DNA from: Linanthus parryae
Lineage: Eukaryota; Streptophyta; Magnoliopsida; Ericales; Polemoniaceae
NCBI GenBank assembly: GCA_023055425.1
Contig: JALGPY010000007.1
Location: forward strand, 21,648,001-21,712,000
Direction: 5' to 3'
DNA: 64,000 nucleotides
This document shows, in pieces, positions 1 to 14,300 of this stretch. Both the position numbers and the translations under genes were made by a program. Within the stretch, counting starts at the first letter, position 1; the number at the start of each line of letters is the position of its first letter. Under the pieces are notes generated by a model. The model did no database searches. It saw nothing but the letters and a program-made list of their open reading frames with translations, and was not told the DNA's origin.

Positions 1-406
1 ATCATTTTGCAATACTACTAGTAGTTGTTTCTGGTTCAGTTCGTTTTAGTCAAATTAGTTGGTTTTGCATGCCAAATAAGCCAATTAGGCTCAACAATAA
101 GCATGATTGGGGAGTTAGTTGTGGTTTATAAGTCACTATAGTTAAGAAATTTTGGTGTGGACTAGTGTTCTCTTAATATTTAGAGTAAATATTTGGCAAA
201 AAAAATAATGTGTTTATTCTGAATTGTTTTCGGACTATTTATAAGCTGTTTTTTTTTCATTTAAAAGTGATATTAATTACACCCTTGAATAGTTTTTATC
301 TTTCGAACCATTGCCAGATATGCTCTGATTAGAGCATGTTTAGTTGCAACTTAAAATCTTAATAATCCAAAGATAGTTTGGAGTAAACAATTTCACTTGA
401 ATTATA
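1..406. other. AT-rich intergenic DNA, nothing recognised
   Basis: No convincing reading frame, RNA gene or repeat is visible here. The sequence is AT-rich and ends at the TA dinucleotide (405-406) that flanks the MITE at 407. Confidence 0.5.
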
Positions 407-666
407 CTACCTCCGTTTCTTCTCTATCACACCATTTTGACTTTTGTCACTATTCACTGGGTCGCTTTGACCCGGTGATTTGTGTAGCAAAACGATGCGA
501 TTTTTTGATAATTTTTTCATAGCGTGATAGAGTAAAAGTTGCTCTATAACAAGGTGAAAAAATTATCAAAAAATCGCATCGTTTTGCTATCCAAATCACC
601 CGGTCAAAGTGACCCAGATACGAGTCAAAAAGTCAAACCGGTGTGATAGAGAAGAAACGGAGGTAG
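407..666 (+). mobile_element. Stowaway-like palindromic MITE, copy 1
   Basis: The element begins CTACCTCCGTTTCTTCTC and ends with the inverted complement, and is flanked by TA on both sides (405-406 and 667-668). That is the Tc1/mariner/Stowaway signature. The two arms are complementary over nearly the whole 260 bp, so the unit is one long imperfect hairpin with its loop near 535. It has no coding capacity. Two relatives occur in this window at 813-1073 (inverted) and 49495-49753 (same orientation). Confidence 0.85.
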
Positions 667-812
667 TAACATTTTGTCACGCGTTGAAAATATGAATTAT
701 AATTTGATTGAATTTGACAACACTTGTGATCTTCAAAATTATGCCAAGACTAAAAAAAATCAAAACAAGAAATTGTAGAATGTGCTTCTTAAAAACCCAT
801 CAGAAATTAATA

Positions 813-1073
813 CTTTCTTCGTTTCTTCTCTTTCTCTATGCTTTGACTTTTTGACTCGTATATTTGTCACTTTGACTGGGTGAATTTGGATCGCAAAACG
901 ATACAATTTTTTGATAATTTTTTCACTATGTTATAGAATAACTTTTACTCTACAACACCATGAAAAAATTGTCAAAATATTAGATCGTTTTGCTATCCAA
1001 ATTACCGGGTCAAAATGATCCCATGAATAGTGACAAAAGTCAGAACGTAGAGAAAGAGAAGTAACGGAGCAAG
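813..1073 (-). mobile_element. Stowaway-like palindromic MITE, copy 2
   Basis: This is a diverged relative of the 407-666 element. It starts CTTTCTTCGTTTCTTCTC after TA (811-812). The right end is followed by CATA, so the second TA is mutated or displaced. Its left arm matches the complement of the right arm of copy 1, so it lies in the opposite orientation. The two copies are only 146 bp apart. Confidence 0.75.
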
Positions 1074-1899
1074 CATATGATTTCAAAACATATGAAACAA
1101 ATAGAATTAAACAAATTTTAATCTTAATTGCCGAACCAAACAGCACTACTCACATCGATATTGTTTTATGTGAAAAGAATTAATCTAGATATCTTGGCAA
1201 AATTACCACTTCTGCGATAGATTAAATTAATCACACTAGCAATATATCACCTAGCAGTCTAGCACGTCTTTACCGAAAGACCTGAGAAAGTGAGAATTGT
1301 TGGTAAATTAAACTTTCTGATACCGGTATTTAGCAGTTTCGAATAATCATATTTTTACAGGACATAAAAAAAATCTGACAAATTTTAAAATGTTAGTCAC
1401 AATAACTTTAATATGGTATCAAAGTTTAAGTTTACACTAATGTGTGAAGCCGGGAAGGAGCGAATTAGTTTCCGAATTGGATTCAACATTTTCTATTCTG
1501 TCATCACTCCATAACTATTTTAAACAAAAGAAAATGGACGTATGCGTACCCAACAAGAGAGATATAATTAACTAAAGGTATTAAAAACGAATACGCAACC
1601 CTAAACTTTATGCTAGTAATAGTTATTTGATCACCACCTAGTAATGAAATAATGATTCATGATCAGCCTCAAAAGTTAGAATAGGACGGTGTCATTAGTT
1701 TATGGCATTCTAATTATTTAATTAAACTAATTATATGTTTAACTCCAATGAAAAACAACACACTTTTTTTCTATTTCAATTTTTCTCTTGCAGCCTCCAA
1801 TTGAACACAACTTGTATTTGATTGTTAATCTAATATGTGGTTGAAACTAAGGGCTTTGATGAAGGTGACGTTCATTACTTGTGGTTTCCTTAATTGATC

Positions 1900-1901
<2 letters not shown>

Positions 1902-1944
<43 letters not shown>
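1902..1944. repeat. (TAA)n microsatellite
   Basis: An uninterrupted TAA trinucleotide tract of about 14 units in intergenic DNA. Confidence 0.9.
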
Positions 1945-2061
1945 CCGACTACTAAATTAATCATAATCAAGTAACTAATCATTGCATCTAGAACTGTGCT
2001 TGTAAATATCAAGCCCAAATTAGCTTAGTATTAGGTGATCAAATCGCAAGAAATTTTAATG

Positions 2062-2334
2062 TTAACATGTCAAAGAAAAGGACACTGGAAGTAGGTGATA
2101 GTTTGTTGGGTTCAAGTATGTCGTTTGAGGAAAGAAATATCCCTCTGGACTCTGAAGTGTTAAAATGTCATCAGAATTTAAGTTTAACGTGCCTGGAGTA
2201 TGCTTGGGCGAGAGTAATACTTGGATGTCTGACTCCATAGGAAGTCGTCGTGTGTTGCAACCCTCTATTTTGAGCCCCGACACATAATTCAGCTGAAAAG
2301 AGTCTGAGTGTTGTAGTGGCTTATCAACGGGCAC
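2062..2334 (-). other. Unassigned 90-codon open frame
   Basis: An ATG-initiated frame of 90 codons on the minus strand. Its composition (Pro, Ser, Thr, Leu and charged residues, little low complexity) is more protein-like than the surrounding frames. I recognise no family, no neighbouring exon and no splice pattern. It could be an exon or gene relic, or chance. No function is proposed. Confidence 0.15.
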
Positions 2335-3988
2335 TGTGGAGGTAACTTTGGGAGCAAACTACTTTGATGTTGATCAGTTGACAGTTAAACACTAGCTAAC
2401 TGATGCACATTCCACAATTTACCTCCTCCACTATTCTCAGGCCAAGGGCGTTGTGACTCTTAAGGTTAAGATTCAACCTTTAGTATCAAACTATTTTGTA
2501 CTAATACTAAGTATATGAGAATGATTACTTAGAGTGGTGTCCCAAAAGCATGCATATACATTTAGTGTGCCATCTGGATGAAAACACAGAGAAAGAAAAA
2601 GAAGTGCTCTAAGCATGGGTTGATCATATAAATTAGTGTGACAATGATTATTATTATGATCTTTTAATTTTCTAATAAATTAAGTAATGCTATATTATGA
2701 TCTGGGTACCATTATAACCACCCACACTAGCTTCATTCATTCATCAGCTGTATCATGAGGATTCTATCACACTCATTCGTTATCCTCATGAACCCTTTAC
2801 TTTCAATACCACATTAATTATGTTTATATATGTCAAAACATAATGTATATTGAAAGTGACATTATGAACTATCAAGTTAAGAAAAGGCTTCATCAAAAAA
2901 AAAGTTAAGAAAAGGGCCACATTATGAACTTGCATGAATTATAAACATGTCTAAAAAATATCTAAACAATGACGTTTGAGCTATACACCTTGAAATATCA
3001 GAAACTAATGTTTTTAGTAAGCAGCAGATAATTACGTCTTTTCTCTGTACGATTCGGAACATGTCCATCCCCATCATTATTTACGTCGAACGAGAGTTGA
3101 AATTCTTGTCCATCATAATCACAATATTTTGAAAAACGAAACTAGAATTAAAAAAAAAGAATAGTATAAATTAGTTAATCCAATAACCCACTTCACAAAA
3201 GAGGATATATGTTAGTTATACTAGATAGTTAACAATGGTTATGGTACATTAGTGGAGCATTACTATCAAGGAATGTTCAAACAATCTGGAACTGTCTGAT
3301 TTTATTCTCTTGGTCAATCATATACATGTAAAAAATATCTTTCATAATTCAGAATCATTACAAAGAAATTTAAACAACTCCAACATTGTCAAAAATAAAT
3401 CCCCACTTTTTAGAACTTATGGGAGTTGGAAGTGGCTTGAGAATGGCTTTGAGATTGAGTTGTACATTCATGATGAACAACTAAATCAACTTTTTAACAT
3501 TAAAACTAATCATTGCTATTTATTTAGACTGTTAGTTATTGTGTTAAAAAAATAATTTTATCCAAATAATCACTTGAATTATGCAATGCATGAACTTTAC
3601 CACATGATCGCAAAAGGTGATACATCCTTTTTTTTTTTCTTTTAATCCCAATTACAATAATATATTTCTTAAAAACCAAAGTGGAGTTGCTTTTTTTGGA
3701 TGGAGGTTAGGGGTTTCTGTAGGAATAATAATGCTTGCTTTGTTCAGTACTGCTAAGTGTTAATGGTGTTTCTGCTGTTGGGAGTTCAATTAATAATTTC
3801 TCTTTTTTGTTATTTATTCCAAAACTCAAAATGGGGCTAAGCAACGACTTTTTAAATTTGATTATTTTTCTCAAAAAAAAAATGTTTATATATATATATA
3901 CTACTTTGTGAGCCAGGAGTCGAATATGAGTTGTGATTATGTAGTTGATAAACACCAATTAATTGTGCATGGTGCTTGTTTACCATAG

Positions 3989-4042
3989 GTTTGTGTTGTT
4001 TTGTTACTCAAATCAGTTTGTGTTGTTTTGTTACTCAAATCA
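3989..4042. repeat. 27-bp direct tandem repeat, two copies
   Basis: A 27-bp unit starting GTTTGTGTTGTTTTG occurs twice back to back (3989-4015 and 4016-4042) with no visible mismatch. It is probably a replication-slippage duplication in intergenic DNA. Confidence 0.8.
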
Positions 4043-4560
4043 GCTAGTTAATATGAGAGATAAAATATGATAAGAGACTAGTACATCATGGTTTTCTAAA
4101 CAAAACTACGTTTAGTTCACCTATACAGTTGCTAATTTACCAGTGTTGCAACTTGCAAGATTAAACAAAGTGCAAGTTAAGCTTCAATAAGTAGTGATCA
4201 AATAGAGAAGTGGTCCACATGAACAGGTTTCAAGATTGTTGTTCTCTAACTCGAGACAACTCACAAGATCTCAATTAATAGAGTAAAAAAAAATATTCAT
4301 ATATAATTTTTTTTATTTTGTCGCCAAAATAAAACTATTATATACCAAAGTCAATTGCATAGAACTTGTGGTTAAGATCACAAGGGCTGACTTTCTATAT
4401 CATTGGCCGGGAACCATATCTGTTTAATGCATGTAAACACAAGACATTAGAAACAAAAGTTGTGTTTTGTGCTGTTTGACTGCATTCTATGAGAATTGAT
4501 TTAATGTTACTACAATGTTTGTGTATGTGCTTGGGAAACCACAAGTTGCATTAATAGATT

Positions 4561-5060
4561 CAAAACATAAACAAGTGTGCATGGAGTCCGCACAGATCTT
4601 GGGTTCTATGAACGCAATGTCGCTCCGCAAAATCTTACTATCACGATGCTAAGGAAACACCACGTCAGCAGCTCCAAGAGCGACAACGCTGCCCAAAACA
4701 TCACAATCACAAGTGTGTGTAGAGTTCATACAAATCTTGTGGTCGTAATGCTTGAACACGTCAGCAGCTCCAAGAATCTCTCCATACAAATCTCGCAATG
4801 GAAACACCACGTCAACAGCTCCAGGAGCGACAAGGGTCACCAAAACATCACAATCACAAGTGAGTAGAGTTCATACAAATCTTATGGTCGTGATGCTTTC
4901 AGAAGTATCCAAGAAGTACGACTCTCCCCAAATCATCATATCACAAGTGTATGTAGAGTCCATACAAATTTCATGGTTGTGATCCATAAGAAGTACCACG
5001 TCAGCAACTCCAACAAGACTGAAGAATCTCTCCACAACCATTGGTGAAAACATGATTTCA
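4561..5060. repeat. Degenerate minisatellite downstream of the kinesin gene
   Basis: Four diverged copies of a block carrying AGAGTTCATACAAATCTT and ACCACGTCAGCAGCTCC, plus ACATCACAATCACAAGTG in most copies. The AGAGT anchors fall near 4583, 4721, 4866 and 4955, so unit spacing is about 138, 145 and 89 bp. Overlapping frames on both strands here are by-products of the repeat. It lies just beyond the 3' end of the kinesin gene. Confidence 0.7.
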
Positions 5061-5312
5061 TTAAAGCTGAAAAACTCATATCAACCCTAATAAAGCCATG
5101 AGCTCTCTGGATAAACAAGTTCAACTTTCTTCTATATACTACTGCTACTACATCATACCCACCAGTATGGTGAATGTGTTTGCAAAATTACATGAAACTT
5201 CACCAAACAACATACAACTAGATTTGCTTAGGTCAATATGCTCAATCCCCTCTAGTTTTCTGAATGGAAGTTGTTCAAGGGTTTTAGTTGTCTCTTCTGG
5301 TTGCAAAACATA

Positions 5313-8300
5313 TCAATTTACATCTGCGAAAGGAGTTCTATTTGGTGATGTTCCGAGAGCACCTTGTTGGATCTTGCTTCCTGTATTACTGCCCCAGCTA
5401 TTTCTGTTGTCTGCTCTCATTTCCTCAATTGATGCCAAGCTAGGGACTAATATTGCTTTCCTCTCAGGACTTGAATGTTGATCAACCTGTGCAGAATTTG
5501 AACGCTTGCGTAAAATATCTAGTAACAACAGCTTAACCAATATGGTTTCAGTTTTTCAAAAACTGTATTCTTATGATGTAGCACATATTCAAAAGAAACA
5601 AAACAAAATTTCATCAGGTTCTCGTCTCATGAACTTATCAACCAGCAAGAAATGCGTTGAGGATTACTAAAAGTTCTGGGCATTAAGCAAGTGCTGCATA
5701 GAAGTGCAGGTTATGAGCACACATACCAAATACTCCTTTCTCAGACACAGCTCAGCTCGGTTTCTGATGTTTGACACGCTGTTAGTATGCTTCTCTTTTA
5801 CACAATTGAAATGATCCAAGCACAAAGTGGCTGTGGATTCTATTTGCTTCTTGGCTTCCAAGTCCAGCGTAAGAGAATCTGCAAACATAATGATGATTAC
5901 TTCCTAATGAGCAAACAAACTTGGTTAAGGTAGCGACGAGCATTTACTACCCCAGAGGTTTCATTACCATTAACTAATGCCCGTGTTTCAAGGGCATTTG
6001 CTTCAAACTCTGCATTGATGGAGGATGATGTTGTCACAAAATCTTCATATGCGGCTTTATTGGTAGTAACTCTTGCCCTGTGGAGGGAATAAAAAAGAGG
6101 CAATTTTAGATATGGAAAGTGTTAGAAACAAAGCAATACAAGAAACTCCAAGAAACAGCAACAGGGAGACTTACTGTACAAAAGATTCGATCTCTGCGAT
6201 ATTGCTTTTATTGAGATGGCTGATAGAGGATTGTGAGCTCTCCCATAGCTGCTTAGAAGAACTGACATTTTCCGCGCTGCAAATTTAAGGAAGACATTAC
6301 TTACTCGAAGGTATCAATGAAATATTCTTAATGTCCATAGCCATAATGATATACTAGTAGGTTAAAATGATCTACATTCTTCGCTGACATCAACTACAAA
6401 TCCTAGTTTGGTCATCAAATCTTTGATTAAGCTTGCTTCACAACAGAAGTAGTTTAAGTTTACAACTCTGTATTTGATCTACATTCTTCACTGACATCAA
6501 GCATCAACTACAAATCCTAGTTCACAACAGGAGCTCATATGAGACTGAATTAGCTAAAACTAATTTTCTGTTGCAACTTGTTCGACCCCCATAAAAGAAA
6601 AATCAGGTATAACATAACTGCATGCATGTTGCAGTTTGGCACCCATTGGTATAGTTGTGTATACTATTGTTAGGATAGGTTCACAGTAGTAGAGAAATGT
6701 TTGAAACCTTTGGAGGATCAAATAGATATTGGGAACTAAGATTAGGAGGAGTATGGTAGCTCAAGAAATGTTTGCGTAAAACTTTCAAACTGAAGGACAA
6801 AGTGAACACTTGCAGATTTTGTTGCGAAGTACAAGGTGAGATACTGCACGTATGGAAAAAACGTGCCCAAGAGCGTGGGAAGGAAGGAATTGCAAGTTCA
6901 TTTATTAAGAATGGGACACACGCAGAACTTTCACCTAGCATTTCATGCCAAACATATAAATACCTCATGAGATACTCTTTCCCTATAAGATTGTTGTTTG
7001 ACATTACCCCTACAAAAATATACTGGCAGGATCTGAATGAGCAAGCTACTTTTTTGGTAGGGCAACGAGACATGTTCGGAATTGAGAATCCTTTTATGGT
7101 TTCAATTGCTCATCGTCAGATTCTTTTAGCTCTGAAGAGATTTCAATACTGTTTCTATCAACAGAGTTTAGTTTGCTCTAAAATCAAGAGGGTTGTGCTC
7201 TAAAATCCGATATGTACACCAAAGAAGGTGTCTATGAACTAACTTTTTACTTGTTCTGAACTAACTTTTTACTTGTTCAAAAACAATGAACTTGATAAAT
7301 TCAACTAATTTGTGAATTCACATTCTAAGAATGTGCCTTGGAACTTGTTTTTGTAATTTGTTAAATTAATATCGATATAATAATATCTTGCTAAATTAAT
7401 AAAATATCCCGGTCCCAAGAGGTTTTACAGTACATCGTTACTCTATCATTCCCTCATTAGAGTAGTTGAACTAGCATGATGACTAAGTTGTGTTTAGTTT
7501 GATTAACAACTGTGTTAGTTCATTGAGATTTAGGCTACAACCCTCGGCATAGGTGTTTTCACGGATAACTCTTTGCCAGTTCTTGCTGTAATAAAAAGAG
7601 ATAAAATAAAAGACTTACCATTCCTGAATGCAACTCTCCATTGCAGCTCTTGTTTCAGCAGCTCCAAATGTATCTTCAAAGAAAAATGTGTTTACCCTCT
7701 CCATGTATCCATTCAACCCAGCCTTTGCATCTCCTGAAATTTGCTGGATACTGGATATTTCATGCAGAAGCTTCATGTTCTCCTGTGCGATGGAGTTGTC
7801 CATGTTCCTTGAAGCTTCCAAGACCTGATAAGTGAATTTTAAATGTCAGGCGAACAATTCTCTCAAGTGCTTTGACAAGAGGTTTGATTAGATGAAAGGT
7901 ATCTCACAGCTGTTGTTCTCTTCATTGTCAGAGATGATAATATAGCTGCGATCTTTTCCATTGCCGCCTTCTCCTCTCTAGCAGCATCTTCCTGTTTAAT
8001 ACAAACAATTGTGTATGTTTATCCAATCCAAGCAGAATTTCGTTTTAAGTTACTTAATTGTCAAGGTCCTTGTTACCATAAACATCCTATTGAAAGTGGC
8101 CAATTGGTGAGACTTGTCCATCTGGCTTCTTTCGAGATGTGTGGTAAGGTCAGAAGCACGACTACTTAGGTCATTAAAGAACTCCATCGTTGCTCTAGAG
8201 ATCATTTCTGATGAAGCCAAACTCCTTTTTAATGCCTATTTTGTGCAAAGATAGAAAATAAAAATTAGGACACCAGACGGAGATAAAAAGCTGTGTTTGA

Positions 8301-11300
8301 GAGTTAAATGTAGAACAGGACAAACCTCTTCTTGTTGTTGAGATGAGAAATCAATTATCTGCTTCTGTTCATCAAGGGTACGTTGGATATCCCCCATGAC
8401 TCCCATAGCTTCTGGAACCACAGTTTCGAGGAACTGCATATAAAAAAGCATGATTTTTTTTAATATAATTTCAAAAGTAATACTGAAACTTAGTTTCCTT
8501 TTAGTTCATACATTCTCAAGTGAACTCATGTGGCATGACATCTTAGACTCGATGTGCTCCAGATCTGAAGAAGCATTGGCTTGCAATAAAGCAGAAAGTT
8601 CCTTTAAGTTTGTAACTCCTGCAGTGCATGTCTCCACCATTTTCTTTATCCTAGATTCCAACATTCTCGTTGCCTGGTTGACAAAATAGTTGAATTAGCA
8701 CTAAACTGATTTATGGAGTTGGAACACTCGTCACAATGAACCACATACATCATATTTACTGGCAAGGAAAGAAGAAGCATGCTCCTCCATGCTTCTCATT
8801 TGTAGTTGTTGCTGAGAAACTGATCCCAGGATGGTCTTATGAAGTTCCTTTAAGCTCTGATCAAGCTCTGAACCAAAAGTCATAAGCAGTCCTTCGTTTT
8901 CCTTTTCCAGTTTCTTTTTGTGATCTGCCAAAAAAAAGTTTCATTGAGTGCCTAATAGAAATGCAGCTGATGAACCATAAAATAGCATGTTTATGGCTAT
9001 ATGCACTTAACGGTCTTCACCACTACAAAGTGGTTAAACTTTTTCCTAGGCCTCTTTCCCCTCAAGAATCCTTACTGGATATATCCCTTCTTTTTTTTTT
9101 CAGCCTCTCTAATTGACATTCTGTGTAGGGAAAGATGGAATAGTGAATTGTCAAATTGACCCATTAAGTGATCCACACTGTTACTCTTTTCCATCAGTTG
9201 TCACCTTGTCCTCACACATTCAGGTTGCAGTTGAAGTTCTGTGTCATGTAGCATTGTCTTTGCTGTACTTGAAGGACCAAAGATTCCCGAGTTAAAATTC
9301 TTGAAAATCACCATAATTCGTAACTCACAAAAAGAAATTACACGTTTGGTTTCATCACCTAATACATACTGTCTGGTAAGATCACATATGACGGGATATC
9401 ATCTCGGACTCTCTGACTAAGTTCATATGTTAAGCAGAACTTAGTGTCAATCCTTGATGTACTTTCTCGCCAGTCATGGCCCCATGGTACCTATTTGTAA
9501 TTACTTAATATAAACAACAACTACTAACTAAATCTCCAACAAAAGAGTTGTACCTATTTGTCAATTGATCTGTATATCTTGCTGTACTTATGTGTATTGT
9601 CAAAGTATAACTTTTAGGCTCAAAGTCAAATTGAATCTCGGACGTAAGGTCTACTGTCCTATTCCTTCTTGCTGAGCGGATCCCAAGTTTCATGGTATGA
9701 ACCGTAAGTCTGGTACCCTAATAGTCACTTCTAAATATCTCATAATAGTCACTTCTAAATATCTCATAATAGTCACTTCTAGAGAAGAAAGATAACGTTT
9801 CTTTATCTTCAATGACTTCTTCAATACAAACCTACTTCAACCTACTTCTTTTGGTACTTTAGTGACACAAATGAGCTATCACAACAGACTAATTGAGGTT
9901 CTCCATTCAACGCAGTTTTCTCTCGCTCTTTGTTCATTGGTGTATACAGTTAGTTAATTTACACATGAATTCACCCATCAAGTATATGAAATCCGGATTC
10001 ATGTGGCTCCTACACCTCTATTTCATAATTTGCATATTTAATACACAAATCTAATGCTAATAGAACTTTTTTAATGTGGCAAGGCTCTCTTATCAAAACT
10101 TCATTACAATCAAAAGTATGTAATTCAGTTAATCCAAACCAGCAGGTAGTACTACGAGACAGCAGTTCAGAGAAATGCTGTTTCCAGAATTTGAACACGA
10201 AGCACCATGCATTTATGAAGCTATAAACTCTATAATCAGCCCCAGACATGCTGTAAATTAGGCTACGGGTCTGTCTTCAGATTCAATTAGCACAGAAAAA
10301 AATCCATTTGTAGTTTTTGTTATTTCGATAAGATCACAAGACAATGGGCTCAATTAGACACGGCAGTTTCTGTTTTAACAAAACCTGAGCCGTTATGGTG
10401 TAAAGGAAACTCAACAAAACCATTGACGTGGCATGGCCCGGACACCTGTTATAACCAGGTACCCAGATATCTACATGTGGCACAATATAATTGGTCTCAA
10501 TTATTTTAAACAGTGGAAAAAATTGACCCTTCCCTGTCACACAAGCTAGGTGGACAGATGTGTACAGGTGGCACACGAAAATTGGTTCGCTTTATTTTTA
10601 TCTGAGAAACCCGCCAAACTTGCGGGTACCACTTATCACTCAAAATAACTATAGTTGAATTTTAATTCAAACCCGAAAAACCCAAGTATCCAAATTTTGT
10701 CACTACAGTCCATATTTCTCTCCCATACAAACTTGGAGATACTCTGTTTTCAGAATTCATGTGATTGAAAAACAAAATTGCTTCTGCTGAAATGGACACT
10801 GAGAGCAATCGGGCATAATAAAAATGTATATTGCTGGTTCAGGATTCAGCAGTTAAGTGTCTACTTGTCGGTACCTAATCGTTCCAACAGCGCAGATATA
10901 TCCTCTGATGCATTTTGCAAATTGCCACGCAACTCCTTAGCGCGATCGATCAACGAGCTTTCTGTTAACACATTAAAAAGTTCACACATTATTGCTCAGA
11001 TAGAAAAAGTACTTAGATGCAAATAATAAAATAAATGCTATGTGATCATGTAAAAGAAATCCTAGAATATACACCTGAGTGGAGAAGTTTGGAGATGATT
11101 AACTCCTTTTCCTTGATGGTGGAAACTGCAACCCTGTAGTTGTCTTGAAGAGTCTCCAGGGCTTTGTTGCTGTTTTCCAGATTTCTCTGAAGAATATTGA
11201 GCCAGTGAGCATAAAGAAGTAAAAAAGCAAAATCTCAGCGTAAGCCGTGATATGCACCTTACAAGATTTGAGCTCGCTATCTAATTCTAGCTTTTCTTCT

Positions 11301-14300
11301 TGCTCTGTAATATAGAGCTCACGAAATTCACGGACTTGCTGCAACGTTCATTGCATAGATGTCAAACGGGTTTAGAATGATCAGCAACTAAGTCATAAAG
11401 CTGTCACATTTGGTGTCACAAAGCAACTAAGTCATACCTTTTCGCTGAGGTTTAGATCCATCTCCAATTGCTCTATCCTCTCATTTTTTGCCTACACAAA
11501 TGGGGAAATTTAACAATATAAAAGTTTCAGATAGACAGCAAGAAATGTAATCATAAATTTGTCACATCTGGTGCCACAATATTACACAATTGTGATATGT
11601 TACGGCCACAAAAAGATGTTTTCTTAAGTCAGTTCTTTTCTATTATCATGGCTGATTTAAGTTATTTGTAATCTTAGTACATGCAAGGGTTTCAATGCTA
11701 CCCTCAGTTTCACACGACTCACAATAGAACTTAACTATAAGCTGTGACTATTACCTTCTTTTCAGCTTCATCCTGAGCATATCTCTCGTGTGCAATATAT
11801 ACACCATTCTTTTCCCTTGCTGCTCGAACATCTGCTTGGTTCCGATAGAGAAGAATATTAATATGTTACCAATCAGTCACAGAGTGCAATTTGATTCTTT
11901 TACCTTGTCTCATTTTCTCAATTTCCTGGTACAAATCCTTGAGCAGCACAGCCTTGGACAGTCTTTGGTTGGCCTGCCAACAATTTCAGCTATTAACAAA
12001 AAATGAGAGCCTCTGATGAAATCCTTGTAGCTAAACAAATCCATGTAGCTAAACAAACCTCTGGCTTGTTCTTTATGTGTTTGGCACGACAAGCATAATC
12101 AAGCGTGCTTAGAGTTTCCTCCAAACTGTGAGCCGAAGGTGAAATGGTTGCTATTATGCAAGTCTTTGTTTTCCCTCCCAGTGAATCTCTTAGCAACCTT
12201 GTGAGCTTACTGTCCCTGGATCAGTCGGTAACAGAAACTTCATGTCAGATTCAGAAGTCACATTACATCATTGGGTAGGGTACATATCATATGAACAAAG
12301 ACCTGTAAGGTATATGAGCTGAGTGCTCCACCAACGCATTTATGCAACGGCCAAGGGTGAGGAGGCTCTTGTTTATTTCTCCTGCTTCTCTAGCACGTCC
12401 CTGTATCAAAACCCAAAATTTCAAGAGTTAGTTTCCGATTCTGATCAGCTGCTTCACTAATAAAAGCAGTGATTGAAATATTCTATGGTTGACCATTCTC
12501 ATTGGAAAGGTATGAAAGCCATAGATGTACAATAAAATGTTTTTTGTACACTAACATCTATAATTTCTTGGAAGTGTATGTGCAGTAGCAATAATAGCTT
12601 TTCCTGAGATTAGACTAATAATGTACTCCAAACTTAGTAGGTATTCAAAGCTCGGAAGGTTGTTACAGACAAGGATTAAGGGCACACAACTAGGAAAGAA
12701 ACACACGCATGGTAAAAGAAAAAGAAACAAAAACAGAAGGACAATGTTTCATCTCTTTAGATTGTTCTGAACTGATCTTCCCAGGTACCCAAAATTGTTT
12801 TACAGATACATTCCTATGCATTTTCTACAAATAACTGAATTTTTATGCATTTTCCCAAGTAGCAGAACAGTTGGCTCAAAGTGAGTTATTGAAATATTTT
12901 CCTATGTGCATCGCGAAACAGATTAGGAGTGTTGATTTGATTTGTTGTAAGCATGTCCCTTGAATCATTTTTACTGTTACTAGGGTGTGTTCGCCTTTGC
13001 ACTCTCTAATTGTGTAATTGCAACCTCCTTGTGACTAACAATTAACTTTTCCAAGAAATAGGACTACGAGTACATAACATGACTATATCTGCGGTTGGTA
13101 TGACCGAAATTAAATAGGCCTATGGAGCTTGAACAGGATATGTTTTGAAGGTTATTAGCTTGTGATTTTCCGTAACAAACTGTGTGTTACAAAAGCTTTT
13201 GGGCTACTACCTCCTAGCCTCCTACTTGATCACATATCTGTTTGATGTTATACTAACTAATACTATATATTCAAACGTTATTAATTGGACCCCAGCTGTT
13301 GGAGAAATGTTTTGAACTAATCCTTTCTCATCAAAGAAAGTCGAATTGGGAACTCAAGGGTGTTGTTTAATAAAGATGGTGAAATACATGTGGTTCCCGA
13401 TAACCGTGAAGAATTGAAACGGTGGTGTACATTGTCAACTAAGAAAGAATATCATCTGGCACAAATTGACTAAAATATTGACAGAAAAAACATAGTTTTA
13501 CAATGTAATTTGGCAGAAGTAAGTCTCGTTGAACATGCACCACAACATATATGTACTTTCCATTTTAGGATAGTCATATAACAGGGTTTTTGATTGCTTT
13601 CGAGGTTTAATTTAGCTATCTACCTGAACTGACAGATCTTAAGAGTTTCGTTAGCAATTTCAACTATTGACATAGAGTTTTCTTCTGTAATTCAGTATCT
13701 ACTATAGATTGTCTCAGAAGACAAACCAGAACCCGGTCAGAAACTCACTTTCTAGTTTGAGTGTTTGGCCTACTTTCAAGTTTAAACCAATTGAAGCATC
13801 ACAAGAAAACTCATTCACATCATTCTGTCCAGTTCCAGAGTTTGTTATACCCAATTTCTAATGGCAGTTCATGGTAGGAAATAATATAACTGTTAGTGGT
13901 AGGAAATAATATAACTGCCAAACAGTAAATTGAGCTATTCCATACCTCACGTGCCCCAGAACGCGATATATTTTCTGATCCTGCTAAATCAACAAGATTA
14001 AGCTTGCCACATTTAATGTACTCCTCATCTCCAATCATTGCTTCTTTTACATGAATAGTGATAGTAAATACTGAATGAGAACGGCTGCCACAGAAACATT
14101 GATTTAAGTTCACATGTCACATCCAATAGCTGAATAAATTATTTTAGCCTTCAAGGATGGGGTCTACCTGCTGTGTTTGTTGAGTAAGGTATCTGCTGTG
14201 CGCCTCTTGGCTGCTCCACGCTCCAAAAGATTGTAAATTTCATTTGCACTGTATACAGCTTCTTCTTCAAGGCCTCTTACAACAACACAACCCTTTGCAT

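Larger units (their letters stand above)
1074..4560. other. Intergenic DNA without a supportable gene
   Basis: About 3.5 kb of AT-rich sequence. It contains an AAT microsatellite near 1902-1944, one unassigned frame at 2062-2334 and a perfect 27-bp tandem duplication at 3989-4042. Other frames are short, AT-biased and match no family I know. Confidence 0.5.

Noticed and set aside
6681..7203. Two opposing frames of 130 and 143 codons
   Set aside because: They overlap on opposite strands within kinesin intron 19, lack any motif and have no splice-compatible role.
8236..8931. Separate short minus-strand genes
   Set aside because: These are exons 14-16 of the kinesin-5 gene with read-through into introns, not independent genes.
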